Origin: an uncultured Pseudodesulfovibrio sp.
Lineage (GTDB): Bacteria > Desulfobacterota > Desulfovibrionia > Desulfovibrionales > Desulfovibrionaceae
Assembly: GCF_963662885.1 (NCBI RefSeq)
Contig: NZ_OY760059.1
Span: 1,302,001-1,366,000, forward strand
Length of the DNA: 64,000 nt
Direction of reading: 5' to 3'
In this document: positions 9,326 through 18,843 of the stretch, piece by piece
Position numbering within the stretch: the stretch's first letter is position 1
How the letters are laid out: each line of letters opens with the position of its first letter
The notes under the pieces: generated by a model
Told to the model about the DNA's origin: nothing
Database searches by the model: none
The model's input: the letters and a program-made list of their open reading frames with translations, nothing else
Translations under genes and position numbers: made by a program

Positions 9326-10687
9326 ATGCAGAAGCTCCTGATCATAGACGACAACGACGAAATCCTGCGACAGCTCAAATGGGGGCTGTCCAAGTCGAAT
9401 TACGAGCTCATCTTTGCTCGTGATGGCGAAGAGGGACTCAAGCTCTTCAAGAAGCACAATCCGCCGGTAGTCACCCTGGACCTCGGACTGCCGCCACACG
9501 AGAACGGCATCGGGGAGGGGTTGCGCTGCCTGGGTGAAATGCTGCGCATGGACCCCACGGCCAAGGTCATCGTCATCACCGGCAACGAGGAAAAGGACGC
9601 GGCCCTGCAGGCGGTCCGGCTCGGGGCCTACGACTATTACAAGAAGCCGGTCAATCTGGACGAGCTCAAGGTCATGGTCGATCGGGCCATGTACCTTCAG
9701 ACCATCGAGAGCGAAAACCAGGAACTGCGCAGGAAGACCGTCAACGACAGCGGCATCGTGGGCGAATGCGCACGCATGCAGGTCGTTTTCAACCAGATCG
9801 AACGGGTGGCCGCATCCGACGTGCCGGTACTGATCTGCGGCGAATCCGGCACCGGCAAGGAGCTGGTGGCCCAGGCCGTGCACCAGAAGAGCCTGCGTTC
9901 GGATATGGAAATGGTCTCGATCAACTGCGGCGCCATTCCGGAGAATCTGCTGGAGTCCGAACTTTTCGGACACGAAAAAGGCGCGTTCACCGGGGCCAAC
10001 AAACTGGTGAAGGGCAAGGTCGAATACGCGGACAAGGGTACGCTGTTTCTGGACGAAATCGGCGAGATGCCCATGGCCCTTCAGGTCAAGCTGCTGCGCT
10101 TCCTCCAGGAGATGGTCGTCACTCGGGTGGGCGGCCGCAAGGAAATTCCGGTGGATGTGCGCATCATCACGGCCACCAACATAGATATCCAGAAAGCCAT
10201 GGAGGAGGGGACGTTCCGCGAGGATCTGTTCTACCGCGTCGGCGTCATGACCATCAATCTGCCCCCGCTCAGGGAGCGCGGTAACGATATCGAGTTGCTG
10301 GCCAACTATTTTCTCAAGTCGGTGTCCGTGGGACAGCGAACCACGTCCAAGCGGTTTTCCGAGGAGGCCCTGGCGTGCATCAAGGGCTATGAATGGCCCG
10401 GCAATATCCGGGAGTTGGAAAATCGGGTCAAACGTGCGGTGATCATGGCCTCCGGGCCGGAGATCGTGCCGGAAGACCTTGGAATGAAGGGTGACGAAGC
10501 CCTGCGCCAGAAGCTCCAGACCAATGACATATCCCTCAAGGATGCCCGCTTCCTTTTGGAGCGGGATATGGTTGAAAACGCCCTGGAGAAGTTCTCGGGA
10601 AATATTGTCAAAGCCGCAGCTTCGATCGGCGTCAGCAGGCCCACCTTCTACGATCTGATGAAGAAACACGGGCTCAAGAGCTCCTAG
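9326..10687 (+). CDS. prsR: PEP-CTERM-box response regulator PrsR (sigma-54 activator)
   Basis: NtrC-type response regulator, 453 aa. The receiver domain starts KLLIIDDNDEI with the phospho-acceptor Asp in VTLDLGLPP (about residue 52). The AAA+ domain has GESGTGKE (about 172-179), the sigma-54-contact loop GAFTGA and Walker B TLFLDEIGEM. A C-terminal Fis-type HTH ends GVSRPTFYDLMKKHGL. It is expected to activate RpoN-dependent promoters of the locus when phosphorylated by PrsK. No obvious RpoN site was found by eye in nearby intergenic regions. Confidence 0.92.
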   Translation: MQKLLIIDDNDEILRQLKWGLSKSNYELIFARDGEEGLKLFKKHNPPVVTLDLGLPPHENGIGEGLRCLGEMLRMDPTAKVIVITGNEEKDAALQAVRLGAYDYYKKPVNLDELKVMVDRAMYLQTIESENQELRRKTVNDSGIVGECARMQVVFNQIERVAASDVPVLICGESGTGKELVAQAVHQKSLRSDMEMVSINCGAIPENLLESELFGHEKGAFTGANKLVKGKVEYADKGTLFLDEIGEMPMALQVKLLRFLQEMVVTRVGGRKEIPVDVRIITATNIDIQKAMEEGTFREDLFYRVGVMTINLPPLRERGNDIELLANYFLKSVSVGQRTTSKRFSEEALACIKGYEWPGNIRELENRVKRAVIMASGPEIVPEDLGMKGDEALRQKLQTNDISLKDARFLLERDMVENALEKFSGNIVKAAASIGVSRPTFYDLMKKHGLKSS

Positions 10688-10758
10688 GACAGAGTGAGAA
10701 ACTCAAAAATGATCAGCCCCCCACATATTGGGGTGAAACATAGCGAACGAGGTTGAAC

Positions 10759-12156
10759 ATGTTGCAGCCAGTCATTCTTTGCGGCGGGGAAGGCACCCGC
10801 TTGTGGCCCCTTTCCCGGACCCTGTACCCCAAACAGTTCATCGAGGTCTCCGAAGGACGCGTGCTCTTTGCCGATGCCGTGTCCCGCTGCATGTCGCTGC
10901 CCAAGGCGGCCGAACCCATCGTGGTCTGCAACACCGAACATCGCTTCCTGGTGGCTGAGCAATTGCGCAAGCTCGGCACGTCCGGGCGCATGGTACTGGA
11001 GCCTTTCGGCCGCAATACCGCTCCTGCCGCGGCTGTGGCCGCCCTCATGGAGCATGGCGGCGATCCGGTCCTTCTGGTCATGCCCGCCGACCATTCCATA
11101 GCCGATGGCGAGGCCTTTTCCCGCGCCGTGGCCTTGGGATATGAGCGGGCCAAGCAGGGCTATTTCGTCTGCTTCGGCGTGGTTCCGGACCATCCGCATA
11201 CCGGTTACGGATATATCCGCAAGGGACAAACCACTTCCGAAGGCGTGTTTGCCGTGGACAGCTTCGTGGAAAAGCCGAAGCGTGAAGTGGCGGAAGAATA
11301 CCTGGCTTCGGGCGAGTACCTGTGGAACAGCGGCATCTTCCTGTTCAAGGCGTCGAGCTACCTGGATGCTCTGGCCGCCCATGCGCCGGCCATGCTCAAG
11401 AGCTGCCGTACCGCCGTGGACAACAGCTACCGGGACCTGGATTTCATTCGACTGGGCGAGGAGGAGTTCGGGCAGTGCCCCTCGGACTCCATCGACTACG
11501 CCGTTATGGAAAAGGTGGACGGCATTGAGGTGGTTCCCATCGATATGGCCTGGCGTGATCTCGGTTCATGGAAAAGTCTGCACGACATGCACCCCAGCGA
11601 CGAGGCCGGTAACAGCCTGCTCGGCGATGTCGTGGCGGAGGATACCGCCAACTGCTACGTGCGCTCGTCGAACCGTCTCGTCGTCACTCTGGGCTTGCGC
11701 GATACGACCGTGGTGGAAACGCAGGATGCGGTGTTCGTGGCCGCCAACGACAAGTTGGACGACATGAAGTCGGTCATTCGCCGTCTCAAGGACGCAAAGC
11801 GGCCGGAGACCGAGGCGCACAAGATAGTCTATCGCCCCTGGGGCAGCTTTGAATCCATCTCCGCGGACAATCGTTTCCAGGTCAAACGAATCATCGTCAA
11901 GCCGGGCGAGGTGTTGTCCCTGCAAAAGCATTTTCATCGGGCCGAGCACTGGGTGGTGGTCAAGGGAACCGCCAGGATCGTCAACGGGGACAACGAGTCC
12001 ATCCTTTGCGAGGACGAGTCCACGTACATCCCGCTCGGCAATATCCACCGCCTGGAAAATCCGGGCAAGATCCCCCTGGAACTCATCGAGGTCCAGACCG
12101 GCAGCTATCTTGGTGAAGACGACATCGTTCGCCTTGAGGACAAGTACAAACGCTAG
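10759..12156 (+). CDS. manC: Mannose-1-phosphate guanylyltransferase / mannose-6-phosphate isomerase
   Basis: Makes GDP-mannose from mannose-1-phosphate, and probably also interconverts fructose-6-P and mannose-6-P. 465 aa, the usual bifunctional (AlgA/ManC type II) length. The nucleotidyltransferase signature is QPVILCGGEGTRLWPLSRT followed by YPKQF; further motifs are MPADHSI, FVEKPKRE and WNSGIFLF. The C-terminal cupin isomerase domain contains RPWGSFESI, LQKHFHRAEHWVVVKGTA and the metal-binding histidine cluster. ATG 10759 is chosen over TTG 10753 because ACGAGG is correctly spaced. Confidence 0.92.
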   Translation: MLQPVILCGGEGTRLWPLSRTLYPKQFIEVSEGRVLFADAVSRCMSLPKAAEPIVVCNTEHRFLVAEQLRKLGTSGRMVLEPFGRNTAPAAAVAALMEHGGDPVLLVMPADHSIADGEAFSRAVALGYERAKQGYFVCFGVVPDHPHTGYGYIRKGQTTSEGVFAVDSFVEKPKREVAEEYLASGEYLWNSGIFLFKASSYLDALAAHAPAMLKSCRTAVDNSYRDLDFIRLGEEEFGQCPSDSIDYAVMEKVDGIEVVPIDMAWRDLGSWKSLHDMHPSDEAGNSLLGDVVAEDTANCYVRSSNRLVVTLGLRDTTVVETQDAVFVAANDKLDDMKSVIRRLKDAKRPETEAHKIVYRPWGSFESISADNRFQVKRIIVKPGEVLSLQKHFHRAEHWVVVKGTARIVNGDNESILCEDESTYIPLGNIHRLENPGKIPLELIEVQTGSYLGEDDIVRLEDKYKR

Positions 12157-12188
12157 CGCCTACCGCTGCGACAAGGAGAATATGAGCC

Positions 12189-15014
12189 ATGTGTGGAATC
12201 GCGAGTTATTTGAGCAACAGGCGGTGGGTGATTGAACCGGACGTATCCTGGCTCGGGGAACTCGAGGCGTCCTTTGCCGCTGTCAACGGCGGTGACGATC
12301 TCCTCGCCGCCACCGAGCCGCTGTCCGCGTTGGCCGGTCGGTTTTATGATCTGATGTCCTTCGGGCTGCATATGCGGCTGGTGGGGGATGCCGAGGCGAT
12401 GCGGGCGTTGTCGGGGATTCGGGACACCATCCGGAGCCTGCGCAATGCGGCGGCCGTGAAGCTGGAGCAGGGGCCGCGCACGGACGAGTTGGAGTCGCTG
12501 CGCGAGGCCCTGGACGACTACCTGTGGCAGATCGAGCGCGAGGTGCTGGTCAATGTGGACCGGACCCTGGCGTTGATGCCCGGGGATCTGGCCGCCGACC
12601 CCGAGGTGCGCGACCGGCATTTTCTGGCCTGGGGGGCCGAGCAGGTGCTCCAGTCCATCGACAAGCTCGAGGTGCGCGGCCGCGACTCGGCGGGCGTGGC
12701 CCTGGCCTTTGTCCTGCCCGAGGGTGTGGACGCGGAGGCCGCTCTGACCGCGGCGCAGCAGCAGGAACTGGCCGACCGCTCCGCCATCGGCAACGCCGAC
12801 ACCCGGCAGGTGCTGGTGCGCAAGCTGGCCGACGGCCGGACCGCCTGCCGCTTCCTGTACAAAGTCGCCCAGCTGGTGGGCCAGCTCGGCGACAACGGCG
12901 CGGCACTACGAGAATTCATCAAGCATGACGAGCTGTTGTGGGCCATGTCCGCAGGCTTGCAGACGCTCAACATCATCGCTCACACCCGCTGGGCGTCCAA
13001 CGGAATCATCTCCGTGCCCAACTGCCACCCGGTGGACGGGCTGGTCGAGGGCGACATGTCCACGGGGTTGGAAAAGACCATGTTCGTACTCAACGGCGAC
13101 GTGGACAACTACCGCACCCTGGTGGAGGAATCCGTGCTGGCCAAGGGCGCGCACATCCCGCCGGCCATTTCCACCGACGCCAAGATCCTGCCCGTGCTCT
13201 TCCACCTGGGCGTGGAGGAGAACGACGACGCCGAAGAGCGGTTCCGGGACGTGCTCCGGCGCTGCGAGGGCTCCCTGGCCGTGGTCATGCAGAACCTGAA
13301 CGATTTCGACTCGCAATTCCTGGCCCAGAAGGGCTCGGGCCAGTCCTTCTACATCGGCCGCACCCAGGACGGCTGGCTGGTCGCCTCCGAGGCCTACGGC
13401 ATGGCCGCCCGCGCCCGCTCGTCCTTCCCGGTGGCCGTGCACCGTCAGGGCGGCGTGTCCGTGGTGCTCAAGGACACCGATCCGGCGGGCGCCATCCCGG
13501 TGGCCCGCTACCTGGACAACGGCGAGCCCGTGGAACTGGCCGAGGAGAAGATCGAAATCTTCTCGCGCGACATCTTCCGCGGCGAGTACGCCCACTACAT
13601 CGAGAAGGAAATCCATGAGGCCCCGGACTCGGTGCGCAACACCCTGCACGGCAAATATCTCAAGAAAGACGGCGAGGTGGCGTTCCTGCCCGAGGGGTTC
13701 GGACGCGGTCCGGCCCTGGTCGAGCGGCTCAAGGACGCCTCCCGGCCCATCCGCCGGATCATCAGCGTGGGCCAGGGCACGGCCGCCGTGGCCGCCATGG
13801 CCGTGGCCCAGCTGCTGCGCCGCACCCTGGCCGAGACCGGCATCTCCATCGAGTCCTACACCGGCTCCGAACTGATCGGTTTCATGGGCGACGAGCGCAT
13901 GGACGACGTGTTCCTGATCCCGGTCTCGCAGTCGGGCACGACCACGGACACCAACCGGGTTGTGGACCTGTGCCGCGACCGGGGCGCGTGGGTCAACTGC
14001 ATCGTCAACCGGCGCAACTCGCCCCTGGTCCAGAAGTCGGACTCGCACATCTACACCTCCAACGGCCGCGACGTGGAAATGGCCGTGGCCTCGACCAAGG
14101 CGTTCTACTCCCAGATCGCGGCGGGCAAGCTGCTCTCGCTCTGGCTGGCGGACATCCTCGGGACCATGGACAAGCCGTCCATCTTCACGGAAGTGGAGGC
14201 GTTGGAAGGGCTGCCCGCCAAGATCGACAAGGTGTTGGAGAACAAGGAAGCCATCGCCGAGGTCGCCCGCAAATACGCGCCCGTGCACCGCTACTGGGCG
14301 CTGGTGGGCAACGGCGCCAACTGCATCGCGGCCCAGGAAGTACGCATCAAGCTGTCGGAATTATGCTATAAATCCATCCCGTGCGACGTCACGGAGGACA
14401 AGAAGCATATCGACCTTTCCACCGAGCCGCTGACCCTGGTCATGGCCTCGGATCTGCCGGAGATGGTCGTTACGGACACGGTCAAGGAGACCACGATCTT
14501 CAAGGCGCACAACGGTTCGCCCATCGTGTTCTGCGCCGAGGACGAGGACCGCTTCGACCGCGTGGCCGAGGCCACGGTCAAGGTGCCCCGCGCTGGCGGC
14601 GGCCTGGACTTCGTGCTCGAAACCGTGGCCGGGCATTGGTGGGGCGTATCGGCGGCCAAGGCCATCGACGGCCACGCCGAGCCGTTCCGCAAGGCCCGCG
14701 TGCTCATCGGCGAGATGCTCGAGGACACGGCGACCTTTGACCGCAACAAGCTGCTCGTCGCCCTGAACGAGTGCAACGAGCGCATCGCTTCGGGCGCCAC
14801 GGACTCGGCCCTGCCCGCCCGCGTGGCTGCCGCGCTTGCCAACTACATGCTCTGGCTGGTCAACCAGGCCCAGGCCATTCAGGCCACCGAGGCCCGCCTG
14901 GCCGACATCCTGACCATCCTGAACAAGGCCATCGAGGAAATGACCCGCCCCATCGACACCATCCGCCACCAGGCCAAGACCGTCACCGTTGGCATCAGTC
15001 GGCCTCAGGGCTAG
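12189..15014 (+). CDS. Oversized GlmS-like glucosamine-fructose-6-phosphate aminotransferase
   Basis: GlmS converts fructose-6-P and glutamine to glucosamine-6-P, the precursor of GlcNAc sugars. The protein starts MCGIASYL with the catalytic Cys2. The glutaminase motif VRGRDSAGVAL, which in normal GlmS is about 30 residues in, appears only at about residue 163, so some 130 residues are inserted. HTRWASNG and YFLNGDVDN-like segments follow. Two SIS domains are present (PVSQSGTTTDT; VASTKAFYSQ). Length is 941 aa against about 610 usual, so there are further insertions. Start 12189 follows AAGGAG at 12173-12178; the ATG at 12181 is in another frame. It may be a specialised rather than housekeeping GlmS. 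Confidence 0.82.
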   Translation: MCGIASYLSNRRWVIEPDVSWLGELEASFAAVNGGDDLLAATEPLSALAGRFYDLMSFGLHMRLVGDAEAMRALSGIRDTIRSLRNAAAVKLEQGPRTDELESLREALDDYLWQIEREVLVNVDRTLALMPGDLAADPEVRDRHFLAWGAEQVLQSIDKLEVRGRDSAGVALAFVLPEGVDAEAALTAAQQQELADRSAIGNADTRQVLVRKLADGRTACRFLYKVAQLVGQLGDNGAALREFIKHDELLWAMSAGLQTLNIIAHTRWASNGIISVPNCHPVDGLVEGDMSTGLEKTMFVLNGDVDNYRTLVEESVLAKGAHIPPAISTDAKILPVLFHLGVEENDDAEERFRDVLRRCEGSLAVVMQNLNDFDSQFLAQKGSGQSFYIGRTQDGWLVASEAYGMAARARSSFPVAVHRQGGVSVVLKDTDPAGAIPVARYLDNGEPVELAEEKIEIFSRDIFRGEYAHYIEKEIHEAPDSVRNTLHGKYLKKDGEVAFLPEGFGRGPALVERLKDASRPIRRIISVGQGTAAVAAMAVAQLLRRTLAETGISIESYTGSELIGFMGDERMDDVFLIPVSQSGTTTDTNRVVDLCRDRGAWVNCIVNRRNSPLVQKSDSHIYTSNGRDVEMAVASTKAFYSQIAAGKLLSLWLADILGTMDKPSIFTEVEALEGLPAKIDKVLENKEAIAEVARKYAPVHRYWALVGNGANCIAAQEVRIKLSELCYKSIPCDVTEDKKHIDLSTEPLTLVMASDLPEMVVTDTVKETTIFKAHNGSPIVFCAEDEDRFDRVAEATVKVPRAGGGLDFVLETVAGHWWGVSAAKAIDGHAEPFRKARVLIGEMLEDTATFDRNKLLVALNECNERIASGATDSALPARVAAALANYMLWLVNQAQAIQATEARLADILTILNKAIEEMTRPIDTIRHQAKTVTVGISRPQG

Positions 15015-15062
15015 ACGCTGTCAGGTGATGGAACAGGCAACGCTCGGCATTCCGGAGGACCA

Positions 15063-15911
15063 GTGACAGTTTCCAAATGGCTTGAAACAAACAAGTGGTA
15101 TGTCGCCGCGTACGTTGTGGTCGTCGGCTTGGTCTACCACGAAATCATCGCCGCCATGGTCTCTGACTGGGCGCGGGACGACAACTATTCCCACGGGTTT
15201 CTGGTTCCGCTGGTTTCCGGGTATTTCCTCTGGGCCAACCGCAAGAGTATCCTTGAAGCCACGGTAAAACCGTCAGGCTGGGGGCTGGTTGTCGTTCTTG
15301 TGGGTCTGGCCCAGTTGATCGTCGGCTCCCTGGCCACGGAATACTTCACCATGCGGACCTCGATGATCGTCATCACCGGCGGGACAATCCTCTATGTCCT
15401 GGGCTGGGAACCATGCCGCCGGATGCTGCTGCCGTTGCTGTATCTTGTCCTGATGGTGCCCATACCGGCTATCATCTACGATTCCATGACCATGCCTCTC
15501 AAGCTCTTCGTGGCAAAGGTGTCGGTCAAGGGGTTGGTCTTCTTCGGCTATCCGGTGCTGCGCGAGGGCAACATCATCATGCTGCCCAACATCACCCTGG
15601 AGGTGGCGGACGCTTGCAGCGGTTTGCGGTCGCTCATGTCGCTCATCGCGCTCAGCGTGGCCTTCGCCTTCCTGACCCAGCGCGGTATCTGGAAAAAATG
15701 GGTACTCATCATCTCGGCTCTGCCAGTGGCCGTGGTCACCAACATCCTGCGGGTCTTTGTGACCGGTATCCTGGCAAAACATTATGGAAGCGTGGCGGCA
15801 GAAGGATTTTTCCACGAATTCGCCGGATTCATGGTTTTCTTCGTCGCCATGGTCATCATGGCCGTGATCGGCTGGCTCCTGAAGCTGGGGGAGAAGCGCA
15901 ATGAATCGTAA
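15063..15911 (+). CDS. Exosortase (XrtA/EpsH family transpeptidase-like protein)
   Basis: Multi-pass inner-membrane cysteine protease/transpeptidase that recognises C-terminal sorting tails (PEP-CTERM or a variant). 282 aa with about eight hydrophobic helices. The catalytic triad is visible: Cys185 in EVADACSGLRSL, Arg230 in NILRVF and His251 in GFFHEF. GTG start at 15063 with GGAGG upstream (CCGGAGGACCA). The EpsI domain is encoded separately by the overlapping next gene. The subclass (XrtA versus another type such as the VPLPA-specific one) cannot be decided here, and no sorted substrate was seen in this window. Confidence 0.92.
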   Translation: MTVSKWLETNKWYVAAYVVVVGLVYHEIIAAMVSDWARDDNYSHGFLVPLVSGYFLWANRKSILEATVKPSGWGLVVVLVGLAQLIVGSLATEYFTMRTSMIVITGGTILYVLGWEPCRRMLLPLLYLVLMVPIPAIIYDSMTMPLKLFVAKVSVKGLVFFGYPVLREGNIIMLPNITLEVADACSGLRSLMSLIALSVAFAFLTQRGIWKKWVLIISALPVAVVTNILRVFVTGILAKHYGSVAAEGFFHEFAGFMVFFVAMVIMAVIGWLLKLGEKRNES

Positions 15912-16533
15912 ATTCGTCCTCGTCCTCATCCTGTTGCTCGCAGCCGGGGCCTATATCCATCTTGTCGAGGCGCGGCCCATGCTCCTGGAAAAGCCCTTGG
16001 CTGAATTCCCCGTAAGAGTGGGGGAATGGAGGATGGTCCAGGAGGACATCTTCTCCTCGGAGATTATGGCCATTCTGCGCCCGACGGATTACATGTCCAG
16101 GGATTACGTGGACAGGGAAGGCCATAGGGTAACCCTCTACATCGGTTATCATGGGGGCAGAAAGGGCGACGGTGGAATCCACTCCCCGCGCAACTGCCTG
16201 CCCAGCGCTGGCTGGTACACCAATTCTACCGGGCTCGTTGAGATCCCCCTTTCCGATGGGCAGGACATCAAGATCGCGGACATCGTCATGAGCAAGAATG
16301 TCCATACGGTATCCTTCTATTATTGGTATCAGGTTCGAGGGGAAATCCTGACGAACGAGTATGCCCTCAAGCTGTCCGAGATATGGAACACATTGGTTTC
16401 CAGGCGTAAGGACGCCGCTTTTATACGCGTGTCCATGCCCCTCGAGGAGGGCCAGAAAGGCCCTTCGGAGACGCTAAACAGCTTCGTGCGAACCTTTTAT
16501 CCCGTTATTGCGGGATGGTTGCCCTCAAAATAA
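15901..16533 (+). CDS. EpsI family exosortase-associated protein
   Basis: EpsI (DUF3485) proteins accompany exosortases and are exported across the inner membrane; their biochemical role is not established. 210 aa with an N-terminal signal anchor (FVLVLILLLAAGAYIHLV). It holds the family signature HSPRNCLPSAGW and a conserved YWYQVRGEI segment. The start overlaps the exosortase gene by 11 nt, indicating translational coupling. Confidence 0.9.
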   Translation: MNRKFVLVLILLLAAGAYIHLVEARPMLLEKPLAEFPVRVGEWRMVQEDIFSSEIMAILRPTDYMSRDYVDREGHRVTLYIGYHGGRKGDGGIHSPRNCLPSAGWYTNSTGLVEIPLSDGQDIKIADIVMSKNVHTVSFYYWYQVRGEILTNEYALKLSEIWNTLVSRRKDAAFIRVSMPLEEGQKGPSETLNSFVRTFYPVIAGWLPSK

Positions 16534-16539
16534 TCGAGC

Positions 16540-17415
16540 ATGAGTGTGGATATGCAAGCTATCACGAATGCATTGACTGTGGATGTGGAAGACTACTTCC
16601 AGGTGAGCGCGTTTGCCGAAGCCATCGATCGCTCCAATTGGGACGGGTATGAGTTGCGCGTTGAGGCCAACACCAACCGCGTGCTTGATCTTTTTGACAG
16701 GTACGGTGTCAAGGCAACATTTTTTACCCTCGGTTGGATCGCGGAAAGGGTACCCGGACTTGTTCGCAGAATAGCGGAAAGGGGCCATGAGATAGCCTGT
16801 CACGGTTATGGGCACCAACTCGTTTACGATATTGGTCCGAAAAATTTCCGTGAAGATATACGCCGTTCCAAGGGAATCCTGGAGGACCTGACAGGGAAGG
16901 AGGTCATCGGCTACCGCGCTCCCAGCTATACGATCACCGAGCGTTCTCTCTGGGCTCTGGACATACTGGTTGAAGAAGGATTCCGATTCGATTCGAGCAT
17001 TTTTCCCATCTACCATGACAGATATGGAATTCCGAATGCCCAGCGGTTCCCCCATGTCCTGAAACGGGATGCCGGCAGTATTGCCGAGTTTCCGCTAACG
17101 ACCAGGCGGTTCGCCCTGTTGGGCAAATCCGTGGAACTGCCGGTTGCCGGTGGCGGCTATCTCCGTCTGCTTCCCGTTTCCCTTATCCGGAATTCCCTGC
17201 AGCGCGTGAACACTGTGGAGCGGCAGCCCACTGTTGTCTATTTTCATCCATGGGAGATAGACCCGGATCAGCCCAGGGTCGGCAAGCTCAGCCTCAAGTC
17301 CCGTTTTCGTCACTATGTGAATCTATCCAGAACATACGGGAAGTTGGAGGTACTGTTGAAGACCTTGTCTTTTGACTCCATGGGAGCCGTGCTCTCCAAA
17401 AACGGCCTGTTGTAG
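16540..17415 (+). CDS. XrtA-system polysaccharide deacetylase (NodB family)
   Basis: Carbohydrate esterase 4-type deacetylase, expected to remove N-acetyl groups from the nascent polymer. 291 aa. The start NALTVDVEDYFQVSAF is diagnostic of the exosortase-associated subfamily (TIGR03006-like). NodB motifs follow: KATFFTLGWIAER, HEIACHGYGHQ (metal-binding His), GYRAPSYTIT and a C-terminal VVYFHPWEIDPDQPR. No signal peptide is seen, which fits the family. It begins 6 nt after epsI. Confidence 0.9.
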   Translation: MSVDMQAITNALTVDVEDYFQVSAFAEAIDRSNWDGYELRVEANTNRVLDLFDRYGVKATFFTLGWIAERVPGLVRRIAERGHEIACHGYGHQLVYDIGPKNFREDIRRSKGILEDLTGKEVIGYRAPSYTITERSLWALDILVEEGFRFDSSIFPIYHDRYGIPNAQRFPHVLKRDAGSIAEFPLTTRRFALLGKSVELPVAGGGYLRLLPVSLIRNSLQRVNTVERQPTVVYFHPWEIDPDQPRVGKLSLKSRFRHYVNLSRTYGKLEVLLKTLSFDSMGAVLSKNGLL

Positions 17416-17447
17416 GAATGAATAAATGAATCCGGGAAGTCGGGACA

Positions 17448-18818
17448 ATGAGTAAACAAGCCAGGTTTGAGGGAGATCTGTTCTCCTCTGTCTCTCGCAA
17501 TTTTTTTGCGCCGTTGTGGGCGAAGTATGAGGGTTCTCCCTATCTGACTCACCTGAAGCGTTTCGAGAAGACGCAGTACGCGGACAGGGACGACATGCTG
17601 AAGTGGCAGTGGGAAAAACTCGCCAAGCTCTTTCAGCATGCTGTTGAGAACACCGCTTTCTACAAAGAGAAATACAAGGGTTGTCGTCTGGAGAGCTTAA
17701 ACGGCCTCGGCAAGCTCCCCCTGCTCACTAAAGATGAAATTCGCAGCCGGTCCGATGACATGATCGCCAAGGGCTACGACAAGTCATCGCTGTTCAGGAT
17801 GAAGACATCCGGCTCCACCGGGGTCTCGCTTGAACTGTTCATGGATGAGGACAGCCTCCAATGGAAAAGAGGGTGCACAGTCAGGCACGACATGTGGACC
17901 GGCTGGAAGTTCGGGGAACGGGTTGGCGCGATCTGGGGAAATCCCGAGCAGTTCGCCGACTGGCGGGCCTGGTTGAGGAACCTGCTGCTCCTGAGGCATA
18001 TCCCCTTGGACACCCTCAAGATGGACGAGGCCGTCATGGACAGATACCACGAAACATTGCGCAGAAAGAGGCCGACGGTTTTGTTCGGCCATGCGCACTC
18101 GCTGTATCTGTTCGCCAAGTATTGCGAATCGAAGGGGTATGACGACATCAGGCCCAAGGGGATCATATCCACGGCCATGGTCTTGCATGACTTTGAAAGA
18201 GTCGTGCTGGAGCGGGTTTTCGATTGTGGGGTGTATAACCGCTACGGGTGCGAAGAGGTCAGCCTCATTGGCTCGGAGTGTGATGCACACAGCGGGTTGC
18301 ATGTAAACATGGACACCCTTGTCGTCGAGGTTGTCGATGGAGAGGGCAGACCGCTGCCCGAAGGAGAGGCAGGGGCCATCGTCGTTACGGATCTGACCAA
18401 TATGGCCATGCCCGTTATCCGCTACAAAGTCGGCGATGTGGGGGTGCTGTCGAACGAGTTCTGCCCGTGCGGCAGAACGGCACCATTGATCACCTCTCTG
18501 CAGGGGCGCATCGCCGATTATGTCCAGCTTACGGATGGCAGCTATGTGTCGGGTATTTCCCTGACGGAGAATTTCCATATGGCTCTCCCCGGAGTCAAAC
18601 AGCTGCAGATTGTTCAGGAAGAACTGGACAGACTCACTTTCAGAATCGTGCCTGCGGGGACCTGGAAGAAAGAGGATGCCACGGCATTGGATGGTTTGAT
18701 TCGTAAACGCTTCGGAGCAACCATGCGATATGATGTGGAGTTGGTCGCTTCCATACAATCAGAGGACTCCGGGAAATATAGATTCTGCATATCGAAGCTC
18801 GGCGAGCAGCCGTTTTGA
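17448..18818 (+). CDS. CapK / phenylacetate-CoA-ligase-like adenylate-forming enzyme
   Basis: 456 aa member of the phenylacetate-CoA ligase/CapK family common in polysaccharide loci. Visible motifs: the adenylation P-loop KTSGSTGVSLE, a middle region NRYGCEEVSLIGSECD, and VIRYKVGDVGVLS near the C-terminal domain. CPCGRTAP looks like a zinc-binding or structural loop typical of this group. It probably activates a carboxylic acid for transfer to the polysaccharide; the acid is unknown. It sits between the deacetylase and the first glycosyltransferase. Confidence 0.8.
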   Translation: MSKQARFEGDLFSSVSRNFFAPLWAKYEGSPYLTHLKRFEKTQYADRDDMLKWQWEKLAKLFQHAVENTAFYKEKYKGCRLESLNGLGKLPLLTKDEIRSRSDDMIAKGYDKSSLFRMKTSGSTGVSLELFMDEDSLQWKRGCTVRHDMWTGWKFGERVGAIWGNPEQFADWRAWLRNLLLLRHIPLDTLKMDEAVMDRYHETLRRKRPTVLFGHAHSLYLFAKYCESKGYDDIRPKGIISTAMVLHDFERVVLERVFDCGVYNRYGCEEVSLIGSECDAHSGLHVNMDTLVVEVVDGEGRPLPEGEAGAIVVTDLTNMAMPVIRYKVGDVGVLSNEFCPCGRTAPLITSLQGRIADYVQLTDGSYVSGISLTENFHMALPGVKQLQIVQEELDRLTFRIVPAGTWKKEDATALDGLIRKRFGATMRYDVELVASIQSEDSGKYRFCISKLGEQPF

Positions 18819-18843
18819 TCGGGCACAGAGAGGGGCGGTACTG

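Noticed and set aside
8798..10669. A 623-residue minus-strand frame opposite prsK/prsR
   Set aside because: Shadow of genes with clear domains; no start support or recognisable domain.
12906..14288. A 460-residue minus-strand frame opposite the GlmS-like gene
   Set aside because: His/Val/Gly-rich shadow of a GC-rich coding region.
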